DNA of 35,765 nt from Mycobacterium asiaticum DSM 44297 (GTDB lineage: Bacteria; Actinomycetota; Actinomycetes; Mycobacteriales; Mycobacteriaceae). The DNA is taken from assembly GCF_000613245.1 (NCBI RefSeq), contig NZ_HG964939.1:502906-538670 (forward strand), given 5' to 3'. Of the stretch, positions 29,360-35,765 are shown piece by piece (the first letter of the stretch is position 1; the number at the start of each line of letters is the position of its first letter). The notes under the pieces are model-generated. The model did no database searches. It was not told the DNA's origin and saw only the letters and a program-made list of their open reading frames with translations. The position numbers and the translations under genes are program-made.

Positions 29360-30166
29360 GTGCGCAGGGTGTTGATCGGTGTCACCGCGGCGATAATCGG
29401 CGTCGGGACCATCGCGCTGGCGGCGCTCGGCGTCGATTATGGCGTCAGCATCTACGCCGAGTACCGGCTGTCGGCGAGCGTGCGTAAGGCGGCCAACCTG
29501 CATTCCGACCCGTTCGTCGCCATCCTGGCTCTTCCGTTCATCCCGCAGGCCATGCGCCACCACTACACCGAACTGGAGATCAAGTCCGGCGGCGCCGAGC
29601 AACCGGAGGTCGGCCGGGCGACGCTGGAAGCCACCATGCACTCGATCGACCTGACCGACGCGTCCTGGTTGATCGAGCCGGACGCCAAGCTCGCGGTGGA
29701 AGAGTTGGAGAGCCGCATCATCATCGACTCCGTGCATCTGGGCCGCTACCTGGGCATTACCGACTTGATGGTGGAAGCGCCGCCACAGGAGTCGAACGAC
29801 GCCACCGGCGGAACCACCGAATCCGGGATATCCGGCAGCCACGGTCTGGTGTTCAGCGGCACGCCGAAATCGGCCGGCTTCGATCGCCGGGTCAGCATCT
29901 CGGTCGACCTGTCCACCGCCCCGGAGGACCCGGCCACCCTGATCATCACGCCCACCGGCGTCCTCACCGGACCCGATACCGCCAACCAGGCCGTTCCTGA
30001 TGACAAGCGGGCAGCGGTGCTCAAAGCGTTCAGCGCCAGCGTGCCGCGCCAGCGACTCCCCTTCGGGGTCGCCCCGACCACCGTCGGGGCGCGCGGCTCC
30101 GACGTCATCATCGAGGGCATCACCCGTGACGTCACCATCACGTTGAGCGATTTCCGGCAGTCCTGA
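29360..30166 (+). CDS. lmeA: LmeA-family phospholipid-binding protein (Rv0817c-like)
   Basis: Cell-envelope protein of the LmeA family (DUF2993), 268 residues, required in M. smegmatis for lipomannan elongation and binding phospholipid. The N-terminal hydrophobic segment (RRVLIGVTAAIIGVGTIALA) acts as a signal/anchor, followed by an elongated lipid-binding domain. GTG 29360 is chosen since it gives the expected length and places the hydrophobic helix at the N-terminus. CACAAT ends six bases earlier, so a leaderless transcript is possible. An in-frame ATG at 29237 would add 41 unlikely residues. Confidence 0.88.
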   Translation: MRRVLIGVTAAIIGVGTIALAALGVDYGVSIYAEYRLSASVRKAANLHSDPFVAILALPFIPQAMRHHYTELEIKSGGAEQPEVGRATLEATMHSIDLTDASWLIEPDAKLAVEELESRIIIDSVHLGRYLGITDLMVEAPPQESNDATGGTTESGISGSHGLVFSGTPKSAGFDRRVSISVDLSTAPEDPATLIITPTGVLTGPDTANQAVPDDKRAAVLKAFSASVPRQRLPFGVAPTTVGARGSDVIIEGITRDVTITLSDFRQS

Positions 30167-30232
30167 TCGCCGGACAGATGGGCCCGCGATGGGCCGCGAC
30201 GGCGCTGTTGGCTTCATCACTATGTCATTGGG

Positions 30233-30238
30233 TAAGCT
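30233..30238 (+). promoter_or_regulatory. -10 of the cysA leader transcript, leaderless spacing
   Basis: TAAGCT ends seven bases before GTG 30246, so the transcript should begin at or next to the start codon of the leader peptide. Confidence 0.65.
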
Positions 30239-30245
30239 TGCCGAC

Positions 30246-30335
30246 GTGTCAACCCGCATCGAGCGCATGCTCACCAACTGCCGCACGGTTGAGCCGTGCC
30301 GCGGCGCGGGTTGTTGCTGTTGCTGTAGCTGTTGA
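30246..30335 (+). CDS. Poly-cysteine leader peptide (cysteine-responsive attenuator), 29 aa
   Basis: Short leaderless gene starting GTG 30246. It ends with five consecutive Cys codons then Ser-Cys (GAGCCCCCSC), after two further Cys. This is the class of poly-cysteine leaderless uORFs reported in M. smegmatis upstream of the cysA2-sseC operon. In that class, stalling at Cys codons when cysteinyl-tRNA is scarce changes RNA folding and allows translation of the downstream sulfur gene. Here it lies 193 bases upstream of cysA, the same context. The region 30336-30528 would hold the switch, including a ribosome site GAAAGGAA just before cysA. Confidence 0.85.
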   Translation: MSTRIERMLTNCRTVEPCRGAGCCCCCSC

Positions 30336-30528
30336 GTAGCCGCGCCGATCTGCGCAGCACTCGAAGCAGCCCCGGAATCCCACTGTGGCATGTCTTCCGC
30401 GCAACAGGCGTACCTAGGAGTAATCCGTGCCTTGCCCTTCCACCACCCGGGTGCGTGGCTGGCCGCACCTTTGCACGTAGCACCCGCCGCTGACCACCTT
30501 TAGAGAAAGAGATCGAAAGGAACCCACC

Positions 30529-31362
30529 ATGGCACGCTCCGACGTCCTGGTCTCCGCCGACTGGGCAGAGAGCAATCTGGATGCCGCAGACGTCGTCTTC
30601 GTCGAAGTAGACGAGGACACCAGCGCTTACGACGGCGGCCACATCGCCGGCGCGATCAAGCTGGACTGGCGCACCGACTTGCAAGACCCGGTCAAGCGCG
30701 ACTTCGTCGACGCCCAGCAGTTCTCCAAGCTGCTCTCCGACCGGGGTGTGTCCAATGACGACACCGTCATCCTCTACGGCGGCAACAACAACTGGTTCGC
30801 CGCTTACGCGTACTGGTACTTCAAGCTGTACGGCCACGAGAAGGTCAAGCTCCTCGACGGTGGCCGCAAGAAGTGGGAGCTCGACGGCCGCCCGCTGTCC
30901 AGCGAGCCGGTCAGCCGGCCCCCCACCTCCTACTCGGCGTCACAACCGGACAACAACATCCGCGCGTTCCGCGACGACGTGATCGCCGCCATCGGGGTCA
31001 AGAACCTGGTCGACGTGCGTTCGCCGGACGAGTTCTCCGGCAAGATCCTGGCTCCGGCGCACCTGCCGCAGGAGCAGAGCCAACGCCCGGGCCACGTCCC
31101 TACCGCCATCAACGTGCCATGGAGCAAGGCGGCCAACGAGGACGGCACGTTCAAGTCCGACGAAGAACTGGCCAAGCTCTACGCCGACGCGGGACTGGAC
31201 GGCTCCAAGGAAACCATTGCCTACTGTCGAATCGGGGAGCGTTCCTCGCACACCTGGTTCGTGCTGCAGGAATTGCTCGGCCACAAAAACGTCAAGAACT
31301 ACGACGGCAGTTGGACTGAATACGGCTCCCTGGTGGGCGCCCCGATCGAGTTGGGAAGCTGA
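30529..31362 (+). CDS. cysA2: Thiosulfate sulfurtransferase CysA (rhodanese)
   Basis: Tandem rhodanese-fold sulfurtransferase, 277 residues, moving sulfane sulfur from thiosulfate to a thiophilic acceptor. The inactive N-terminal domain covers about 1-145. The C-terminal domain carries catalytic C233 in the loop CRIGERS, typical of mycobacterial CysA2/CysA3. AAAGGAA sits eight bases before ATG. It forms an operon with sseC one base after its stop and is under the poly-cysteine leader. No thiX thioredoxin gene is found between lmeA and cysA, unlike M. tuberculosis. Confidence 0.95.
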   Translation: MARSDVLVSADWAESNLDAADVVFVEVDEDTSAYDGGHIAGAIKLDWRTDLQDPVKRDFVDAQQFSKLLSDRGVSNDDTVILYGGNNNWFAAYAYWYFKLYGHEKVKLLDGGRKKWELDGRPLSSEPVSRPPTSYSASQPDNNIRAFRDDVIAAIGVKNLVDVRSPDEFSGKILAPAHLPQEQSQRPGHVPTAINVPWSKAANEDGTFKSDEELAKLYADAGLDGSKETIAYCRIGERSSHTWFVLQELLGHKNVKNYDGSWTEYGSLVGAPIELGS

Positions 31363-31363
31363 C

Positions 31364-31666
31364 ATGTGCTCTGCACCTAAGCAAGGACTGACGTTGCCGG
31401 CCAGCGTCGACCTGGAGAAGGAAACGGTGATCACCGGTCGCGTCGTCGACCGGGACGGCCAGGCCGTCGGTGGCGCATTCGTCCGCCTGCTGGACTCCTC
31501 CGACGAGTTCACCGCCGAGGTCGTCGCGTCCGCCACCGGCGATTTCCGGTTCTTCGCCGCTCCAGGATCGTGGACGCTGCGCGCGTTGTCGCGGATCGGC
31601 AATGGCGACGCTGTGGTCGCGCCGTCCGGTGCGGGCATTCACGAGGTGGACATCAAGATCGCCTGA
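31364..31666 (+). CDS. sseC: SseC, DUF1416 sulfur-metabolism protein, 100 aa
   Basis: Small conserved actinobacterial protein always paired with CysA. It has a carboxypeptidase-regulatory/transthyretin-like beta-sandwich pattern: VITGRVVDRDGQAVGGAFVR, then LLDSSDEFTAEV, then GDFRFFAAPG. Starts at ATG 31364, one base after the cysA stop, so translation is coupled. The exact role in thiosulfate or cysteine metabolism is unknown. The N-terminal MCSAPKQ includes a Cys, probably not a lipobox. Confidence 0.92.
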   Translation: MCSAPKQGLTLPASVDLEKETVITGRVVDRDGQAVGGAFVRLLDSSDEFTAEVVASATGDFRFFAAPGSWTLRALSRIGNGDAVVAPSGAGIHEVDIKIA

Positions 31667-31708
31667 CGAACCCACTCGGGCCGGTCCTCCCTGGCGCGGT
31701 CGGAAGAA

Positions 31709-31714
31709 TAGAAT
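31709..31714 (+). promoter_or_regulatory. -10 for the small membrane peptide, leaderless spacing
   Basis: TAGAAT ends seven bases before GTG 31722. No ribosome site lies between, indicating a leaderless mRNA beginning at that codon. Confidence 0.6.
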
Positions 31715-31721
31715 CATTTCC

Positions 31722-31820
31722 GTGGTGCTGTTCTTCGAGATCATGCTGGTCCTCGCGACCGTGGTCATTTCCTGGTTCGCGCTGTACGCGCTGTATCGGC
31801 TGATCACCGACGAGTCGTGA
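31722..31820 (+). CDS. Single-pass membrane small protein, 32 aa
   Basis: Tiny protein made almost wholly of one transmembrane helix (VLFFEIMLVLATVVISWFAL, about residues 2-21) with a short polar tail, YALYRLITDES. Evidence that it is real: a consensus -10 at leaderless distance, a coding-type hydrophobic composition, and a GTGA overlap of its stop with the next gene. It probably couples translation of the nitrobindin-like protein and may itself act as a small membrane regulator; the latter is conjecture. Confidence 0.65.
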   Translation: MVLFFEIMLVLATVVISWFALYALYRLITDES

Positions 31821-32458
31821 CCTCCTCCGAGGAGCCGGACGCCGGCGGCATGTCGCAGGCGGCGGAGCGCTCGAAAGTGACCGCCGCGCGCAATATTCCC
31901 GCGTTCGACGATCTGCCGGTGCCCGCCGACACCGCGAACCTGCGCGAAGGCGCGAACCTCAACGATGCGTTGCTCGCGCTGCTGCCGCTGGTGGGCGTGT
32001 GGCGTGGTGAAGGCGAGGGCCGCGGCACCGACGGCGATTACCGGTTCGGTCAGCAGATCATCGTGTCTCACGACGGCGGCGACTACCTGAATTGGGAAGC
32101 CCGGTCGTGGCGGCTGGACGCCGAGGGTGAGTACCACGAAATCGGGTTGCGGGAGACGGGCTTCTGGCGGTTCGTCCGCGACCCCGACGACCCGAGCGAA
32201 TCGCAGGCCATCGAACTGCTGCTGGCGCATTCGGCCGGCTACGTCGAGTTGTTCTACGGGCGGCCCCGTAACCAGTCGTCGTGGGAACTGGTGACCGACG
32301 CGCTCGCCCGAAGCCGGTCCGGTGTGCTGGTCGGGGGCGCCAAACGGCTCTACGGGATCGTCGAGGGCGGTGACCTCGCCTACGTCGAGGAGCGAGTCGA
32401 CGCCGACGGCGGCCTGGTCCCGCACCTGTCGGCGCGGCTGTCCCGCTTCGTCGGCTGA
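31817..32458 (+). CDS. Nitrobindin-like / FABP-like heme-binding beta-barrel (Rv0813c-like)
   Basis: Ten-stranded calycin-type barrel of the THAP4/nitrobindin family, 213 residues, homologous to M. tuberculosis Rv0813c. The N-terminal GVWRGEGEG is the family's GxWxGxGxG motif near residue 57, and His residues toward the C-terminus (VPHLSARLSRF) are candidates for the proximal heme ligand. Nitrobindins bind ferric heme and isomerise peroxynitrite to nitrate. GTG 31817 overlaps the upstream stop (GTGA), so it is translated by coupling. The N-terminal 30 residues are probably disordered. Confidence 0.9.
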   Translation: MTSSEEPDAGGMSQAAERSKVTAARNIPAFDDLPVPADTANLREGANLNDALLALLPLVGVWRGEGEGRGTDGDYRFGQQIIVSHDGGDYLNWEARSWRLDAEGEYHEIGLRETGFWRFVRDPDDPSESQAIELLLAHSAGYVELFYGRPRNQSSWELVTDALARSRSGVLVGGAKRLYGIVEGGDLAYVEERVDADGGLVPHLSARLSRFVG

Positions 32459-32530
32459 GGCCGGCCCTGCGCATCGTATTCGCGTCCCTGTCTTGCCTTT
32501 CCGCAAACTTGCGCGTGTACTGTTCGCGTC

Positions 32531-32552
32531 CTAGCAGCGGGGTCTAGCAGCG
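32531..32552. repeat. 9-base direct repeat upstream of the RyR-domain gene
   Basis: CTAGCAGCG occurs at 32531-32539 and 32544-32552, 13 bases apart and 17 bases before ATG 32569. It may lie in the 5' untranslated region or promoter. The preceding 32459-32530 contains a TACTGT -10 candidate. A regulatory role is speculative. Confidence 0.4.
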
Positions 32553-32568
32553 ACGGAAGGCGGGCCGG

Positions 32569-34935
32569 ATGCGCCAGAAGAGGACGGTCCCGCCGCCCGT
32601 GCGGTGGGCCGTGTCGGCCCTGGCGGTGCTGCTGATCTGCTATCTGGCCGCAGTGGCGTTGCATCCCGCCATCCCGGACTGGCTGCCGGCCGGGCTGGGC
32701 TGGTTCGGCCGGCCGGGTTCGATGGCCACGACCACGATCGTCGTCGGCGTCTTGATCGTGTGCGCGATGACCTTTCGCTCCAATACCAGCCACCGGTTGG
32801 TGGGTGTGTCGTTCACGGTGATCGCGGTGCTGATCACCATGAGCGCGATCTTGGGCCTGAGCGCGTACTGGAACTGCCACGACGAGAACCACCCGGCCGT
32901 CTTCACGCCGCTGATGCTGACGGCTCAACTGATCAAGGGCAGCAGCGGCGATTACTCACTGGGCGGTCGGGTGTGCCCCAGCCCGACCCCGGTCGGCCTC
33001 GAATTGGCACGCATGGCAGCGGTTTCGGCGATCTTCACCGGATTGGGCGGCGTGGTGGTCGGCGTTTTTCGTTCCCAGGTGGACCGGCTGCGGGCGAATC
33101 TCGCCGACTCCGTCACCGCCATCGTCGGCGTGGACGATGACACCGAATCGATGGTCAGCGGCGTCGCGCGGACCCTGGACCGGCGCAGCACTCTGGTCGT
33201 CATCACCAGCGCCGGCGACGACCGGCTGCAGCGGCTCCGCCGGCTGGGCGCCCGGGTGGTGCTGGTGCACTTCAACACTCCCTCGACCCTGGTGTCGCTG
33301 CGGCTGTGGCGGAACCTCAGCCGGTTGTATCTGATGGCGGCCGACCCGGCGGTCAACATGCTGCGGCTGGACCTGATCGGCCGCCGGCTGGCCGAAGTCG
33401 CCGACAAGCGCCGGTTGCCGTTGATCGTGCGCATCGACGACCCGTGGCTGGCCGAGGCGTGGCGCGCCCAGCAGTTCGGCGGATCGGACACCCGCTGGGC
33501 CGCGGACGTGGTGGGCAAGTACGAGGTGACCGCCAGCCGGCTGCTCGACGGCATCATCGCGACGGGCCGCACCAAGCGGATATTCGTCTGCGGCACATCG
33601 CAATTGACGTTGGCCCTGTGCGCGGACCTGACCCGCCGGGCACTGGAACGCGATTTCTACACTCCGCCCGGCGCACCCGCGCTGCCGGCCCTGACCCTGG
33701 TGGAAAGGGACGCCGACGAGTATCTGCGGGATCACCAGTTCTACCGCGAGCAAGCTGGTTTCGCCTCCGACGGACCCGCGATCGACGGGGTGCCGGAGGC
33801 CCCGACGATACCCACCTTGTTGCGGCTGATCGGCGAGACCGACCCGACCACCAGCGCCGTGATCCTGGTCGACACCCACTCCGCGACGACCGGCACCCGC
33901 CTGGCCGCCCGGTTCCCCGAAATGCCGGTCTACACTTCGGATCTCAACACCAGCATCGACGACGATTCGATTCAGGTCGTCGGGTTGCTGCAGTCCTACT
34001 CGCTGGTGCTGGACACCCGGGAGGGCCAGGTTCAGGATGCCTGGGAGCGCGCCGCACGCCTGATCCACGAGCGGTATGTGGCAACCATCGACCCGAGCTG
34101 GCCGCGGGGCCCGGCGTCGGTGCCCTGGATCGAGCTCGACGAGTTCTACCGCGGGTCCAACCGCCGCCAGGTGCGTAATGCGTTGTGGATGGTCGAACAG
34201 ATCGCGGGTCACACGTGGAACACCTGGGGCAGCCCACCGGCCCAGTTGTCGGGCCGCGACATGGCGGATTCGGCGCCGCTGGAACAGCTTTCACGGATGG
34301 GCTTCGACAAGTACTCGGCGCTGGCCATGGCGAAGGCTGAGCACGAGGACTGGTGCCGCTACTACCGCCGCAACGGCTGGAAATACGGAAAGCCACGCGA
34401 CGACGCCCGCAAGATCCACGACAAGCTCGTCGACTGGTCCGACGTCGAGAACAACCCGGACCTCCTCGACGCCGCGGTGCGCAGCCTGGCCGCCACGCTG
34501 TGGAGCCTGCGTCAGCTGGGCTATCGGTCACGTCCGCTGTGGCGGACCTTCACCCGGGTAGGCACCGTGGCCGCAACCCAGCGCGATGCGCCGTGGTCGT
34601 GGAAGTCGGAGTCCGGGCACACGATGCACGCCGACGCCGGCGACTGGGAGGTGCAGTCGGACGGCAAGACCTGGTCGGTGCGCGACGATATCTTCCACGC
34701 CACCTACGAGCCGGCCGGTGACGGGCTGTGGCGTCGCAAAGGCGTGGTGCAGGCCCGTCCGGCCCAACCCGGCGAGACCGTCAACACCTTGGAAGGACCG
34801 ACGGTCGCCGCCGACGGCGACTGGGTGGTGCGCGGCGCCGAGGGCGAACAGTGGCCGGTTCCCGGTCACGAATTCAAGCAGCGTTACACCGAATTTCACC
34901 CACCGGAACAGGCTCCCGTCCCGCACGGGGACTGA
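32569..34935 (+). CDS. Membrane protein with TrkA/Rossmann-like and RyR domains, 788 aa
   Basis: Four predicted membrane helices (about 11-31, 53-69, 76-100, 145-167), with a Cys-bearing loop between the third and fourth. A cytosolic part (about 181-520) follows, resembling TrkA_N/RCK-type Rossmann folds with a second nucleotide-like strand-loop at 337-350 (IFVCGTSQLTLALC). Residues about 575-628 match the ryanodine-receptor repeat (RyR) domain: AMAKAEHEDWCRYYRRNGW and YGKPRDDARKIHDKLVDW. The C-terminus carries two copies of a GDW-x-V...G-x-x-W-x-V...F-x-x-x-Y motif (690-713, 750-773). RyR-TrkA proteins in prokaryotes have been proposed to sense nucleotide-derived signals. The next gene encodes a TIR protein. 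The ligand and transported ion, if any, are unknown. Confidence 0.85.
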   Translation: MRQKRTVPPPVRWAVSALAVLLICYLAAVALHPAIPDWLPAGLGWFGRPGSMATTTIVVGVLIVCAMTFRSNTSHRLVGVSFTVIAVLITMSAILGLSAYWNCHDENHPAVFTPLMLTAQLIKGSSGDYSLGGRVCPSPTPVGLELARMAAVSAIFTGLGGVVVGVFRSQVDRLRANLADSVTAIVGVDDDTESMVSGVARTLDRRSTLVVITSAGDDRLQRLRRLGARVVLVHFNTPSTLVSLRLWRNLSRLYLMAADPAVNMLRLDLIGRRLAEVADKRRLPLIVRIDDPWLAEAWRAQQFGGSDTRWAADVVGKYEVTASRLLDGIIATGRTKRIFVCGTSQLTLALCADLTRRALERDFYTPPGAPALPALTLVERDADEYLRDHQFYREQAGFASDGPAIDGVPEAPTIPTLLRLIGETDPTTSAVILVDTHSATTGTRLAARFPEMPVYTSDLNTSIDDDSIQVVGLLQSYSLVLDTREGQVQDAWERAARLIHERYVATIDPSWPRGPASVPWIELDEFYRGSNRRQVRNALWMVEQIAGHTWNTWGSPPAQLSGRDMADSAPLEQLSRMGFDKYSALAMAKAEHEDWCRYYRRNGWKYGKPRDDARKIHDKLVDWSDVENNPDLLDAAVRSLAATLWSLRQLGYRSRPLWRTFTRVGTVAATQRDAPWSWKSESGHTMHADAGDWEVQSDGKTWSVRDDIFHATYEPAGDGLWRRKGVVQARPAQPGETVNTLEGPTVAADGDWVVRGAEGEQWPVPGHEFKQRYTEFHPPEQAPVPHGD

Positions 34936-34975
34936 TGCAACCCGAGTTTGCCCACATGATTGCTGCCGCTAATAC

Positions 34976-34994
34976 CATGCGCTACCGTCGCATG
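34976..34994 (+). promoter_or_regulatory. Inverted repeat in the RyR/TIR intergenic region
   Basis: CATGCG (34976-34981) and CGCATG (34989-34994) flank CTACCGT. A TACCAT hexamer (34973-34978) overlaps the left arm, with TTGCCC 19 bases upstream. The TIR gene may therefore have its own regulated promoter besides read-through from the RyR gene. Confidence 0.35.
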
Positions 34995-35041
34995 ACGGAT
35001 TCGCCGGATATCTCCCTATGCCCTCCATCGAGGAGACCGCT

Positions 35042-35765
35042 GTGGCCATCTTCATCAGCTACTCGAGCCAAGACAGAACCGCGCTCGAAGCCCTCACCAC
35101 CGCGCTGAAACGCGCCCAGCAGAAGGTCTGGTTCGACCAGGAGCTCGGCGGCGGCGACGCGTGGTGGAACGCGATTCTGGAACAGATCCGCTCCAGCGAG
35201 GTGTTCATCGTCGCGCTGTCCAACAATTGGCTGCAGTCCAAGCCCAGCCAAGCCGAATTGCGCTACGCGCAGGCACTCAACCGCCCAATCCTGCCCGTCA
35301 AGGTCGGTCCGGTGGACAGCGTGCGGGTGAATCCGGTTTCGACGTTGCAGATCATCGACTACCAGAACCCCACCGTGGATGCCGGTATCCAGTTGGTCAC
35401 CGCGATCCATGCGCTGCGGGAGAAGGCCCCGCCGCTGCCTTCGCCGCTGCCCGAAGAGCCGCCGCTGCCGTTCGGCTACATCATGCGGCTCGGCAACACG
35501 CTGTCTGAGAAGGAGCTGACCCCCCAGCAGCAGCTCCAGCTGCTGGTCGAGCTGCGATCCGGTCTCGATGAAGACGGCGACGATCCCCAGCGCCCGCAGC
35601 GACATCGCCCAACTGCTGCGGATGTTGCGGATGCGGCACGACGTCACCTACCGCACGCGCACCGAAATCGACAACGTGCTGGCCGAGATCGAGGCAAGGA
35701 CGGCTCTAGAACCGCACAGACAGCGGCTGCGGCCACAGCGCCGGCCCAGGCCGGCACCGACACCG
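35042..35765 (+). CDS. TIR-domain protein, partial and frameshifted
   Basis: Residues 1-125 form a TIR domain: AIFISYSSQDRTALEAL at the N-terminus, VWFDQELGGGDAWWNAILEQ, SEVFIVALSNNWLQS, and E72 in SQAELRY at the position of the catalytic glutamate of NAD-cleaving TIRs. GTG 35042 is preferred to ATG 35018 because GAGGAGA lies six bases before it. A Pro-rich linker and a helical segment (SEKELTPQQQLQLLVEL) follow. After ...DEDGDDP a C-run shifts the frame: SARSDIAQLLRMLRMRHDV continues in the +1 frame from 35589. Near 35700 the Ala/Pro-rich coding character returns to the first frame. The gene runs off the window. It lies 106 bases after the RyR-domain gene on the same strand. Confidence 0.82.
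   Translation, partial: MAIFISYSSQDRTALEALTTALKRAQQKVWFDQELGGGDAWWNAILEQIRSSEVFIVALSNNWLQSKPSQAELRYAQALNRPILPVKVGPVDSVRVNPVSTLQIIDYQNPTVDAGIQLVTAIHALREKAPPLPSPLPEEPPLPFGYIMRLGNTLSEKELTPQQQLQLLVELRSGLDEDGDDPQRPQRHRPTAADVADAARRHLPHAHRNRQRAGRDRGKDGSRTAQTAAAATAPAQAGTDT

Noticed and set aside
32956..34212. 418-codon minus-strand frame
   Set aside because: Antisense shadow of the RyR-domain gene, rich in His/Gln/Arg and without recognisable motifs.

Overview
The window comes from a high-GC actinobacterium, almost certainly a slow-growing Mycobacterium outside the tuberculosis complex. Evidence for this is gene order running parallel to M. tuberculosis Rv0813c-Rv0831c (nitrobindin-like, sseC, cysA2, lmeA, glnR, mshD, phoT/pstB, phoY2/phoU, cpsA, dus, desA1, TetR, DUF2236, kmtR, deaminase, methyltransferase, Rv0831c-type gene, then a tRNA cluster), a PE/PE-PPE protein, mycothiol synthase, a mycobacterial acyl-ACP desaturase and many leaderless-looking genes. 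No transposase, phage gene or CRISPR array is visible.

Layout. Positions 1-5.6 kb hold a catabolic block: a partial acyl-CoA synthetase, a frameshifted [2Fe-2S] ferredoxin, an EthD-like small protein, and a tightly overlapping four-gene minus-strand operon (B12-dependent acyl-CoA mutase large subunit, separate B12-binding subunit, LLM flavin/F420 oxidoreductase, class III CoA transferase). This block probably degrades a branched acid whose identity is not evident. Positions 5.6-10.5 kb are accessory: a nonapeptide-repeat protein, a cutinase, a methyltransferase, two lipoproteins (a VanX-like D-Ala-D-Ala dipeptidase and a PknH-sensor-like protein), an HO-1-type heme oxygenase and a GlsB-type membrane protein. 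A possible small zinc-ribbon protein and a PE-PPE serine hydrolase follow. Four tRNA genes (Phe, Asp, Glu on minus; Lys on plus) lie at 12.7-13.2 kb.

Positions 13.2-24 kb are the conserved core: TIGR04255-type gene, methyltransferase, deaminase, the Ni/Co sensor KmtR with a His-rich protein, DUF2236 oxygenase, TetR, DesA1, dihydrouridine synthase, CpsA-type LCP ligase and PhoU. Positions 23.5-29.2 kb hold a complete pstSCAB phosphate importer preceded on the same strand by mshD and the nitrogen regulator glnR. Positions 29.3-32.5 kb hold lmeA, a poly-cysteine leader peptide controlling a cysA-sseC operon, a 32-residue membrane peptide and a translationally overlapping nitrobindin-like gene.

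The last 3.2 kb is the most unusual part. A 788-residue membrane protein carrying Rossmann/TrkA-like domains and a ryanodine-receptor (RyR) repeat domain is followed on the same strand by a TIR-domain protein with an intact putative catalytic glutamate. This looks like a candidate nucleotide-sensing/NAD-depleting conflict system. The TIR gene runs off the window and contains apparent frameshifts. Because the ferredoxin also carries a homopolymer indel, assembly error must be weighed against real decay or recoding.
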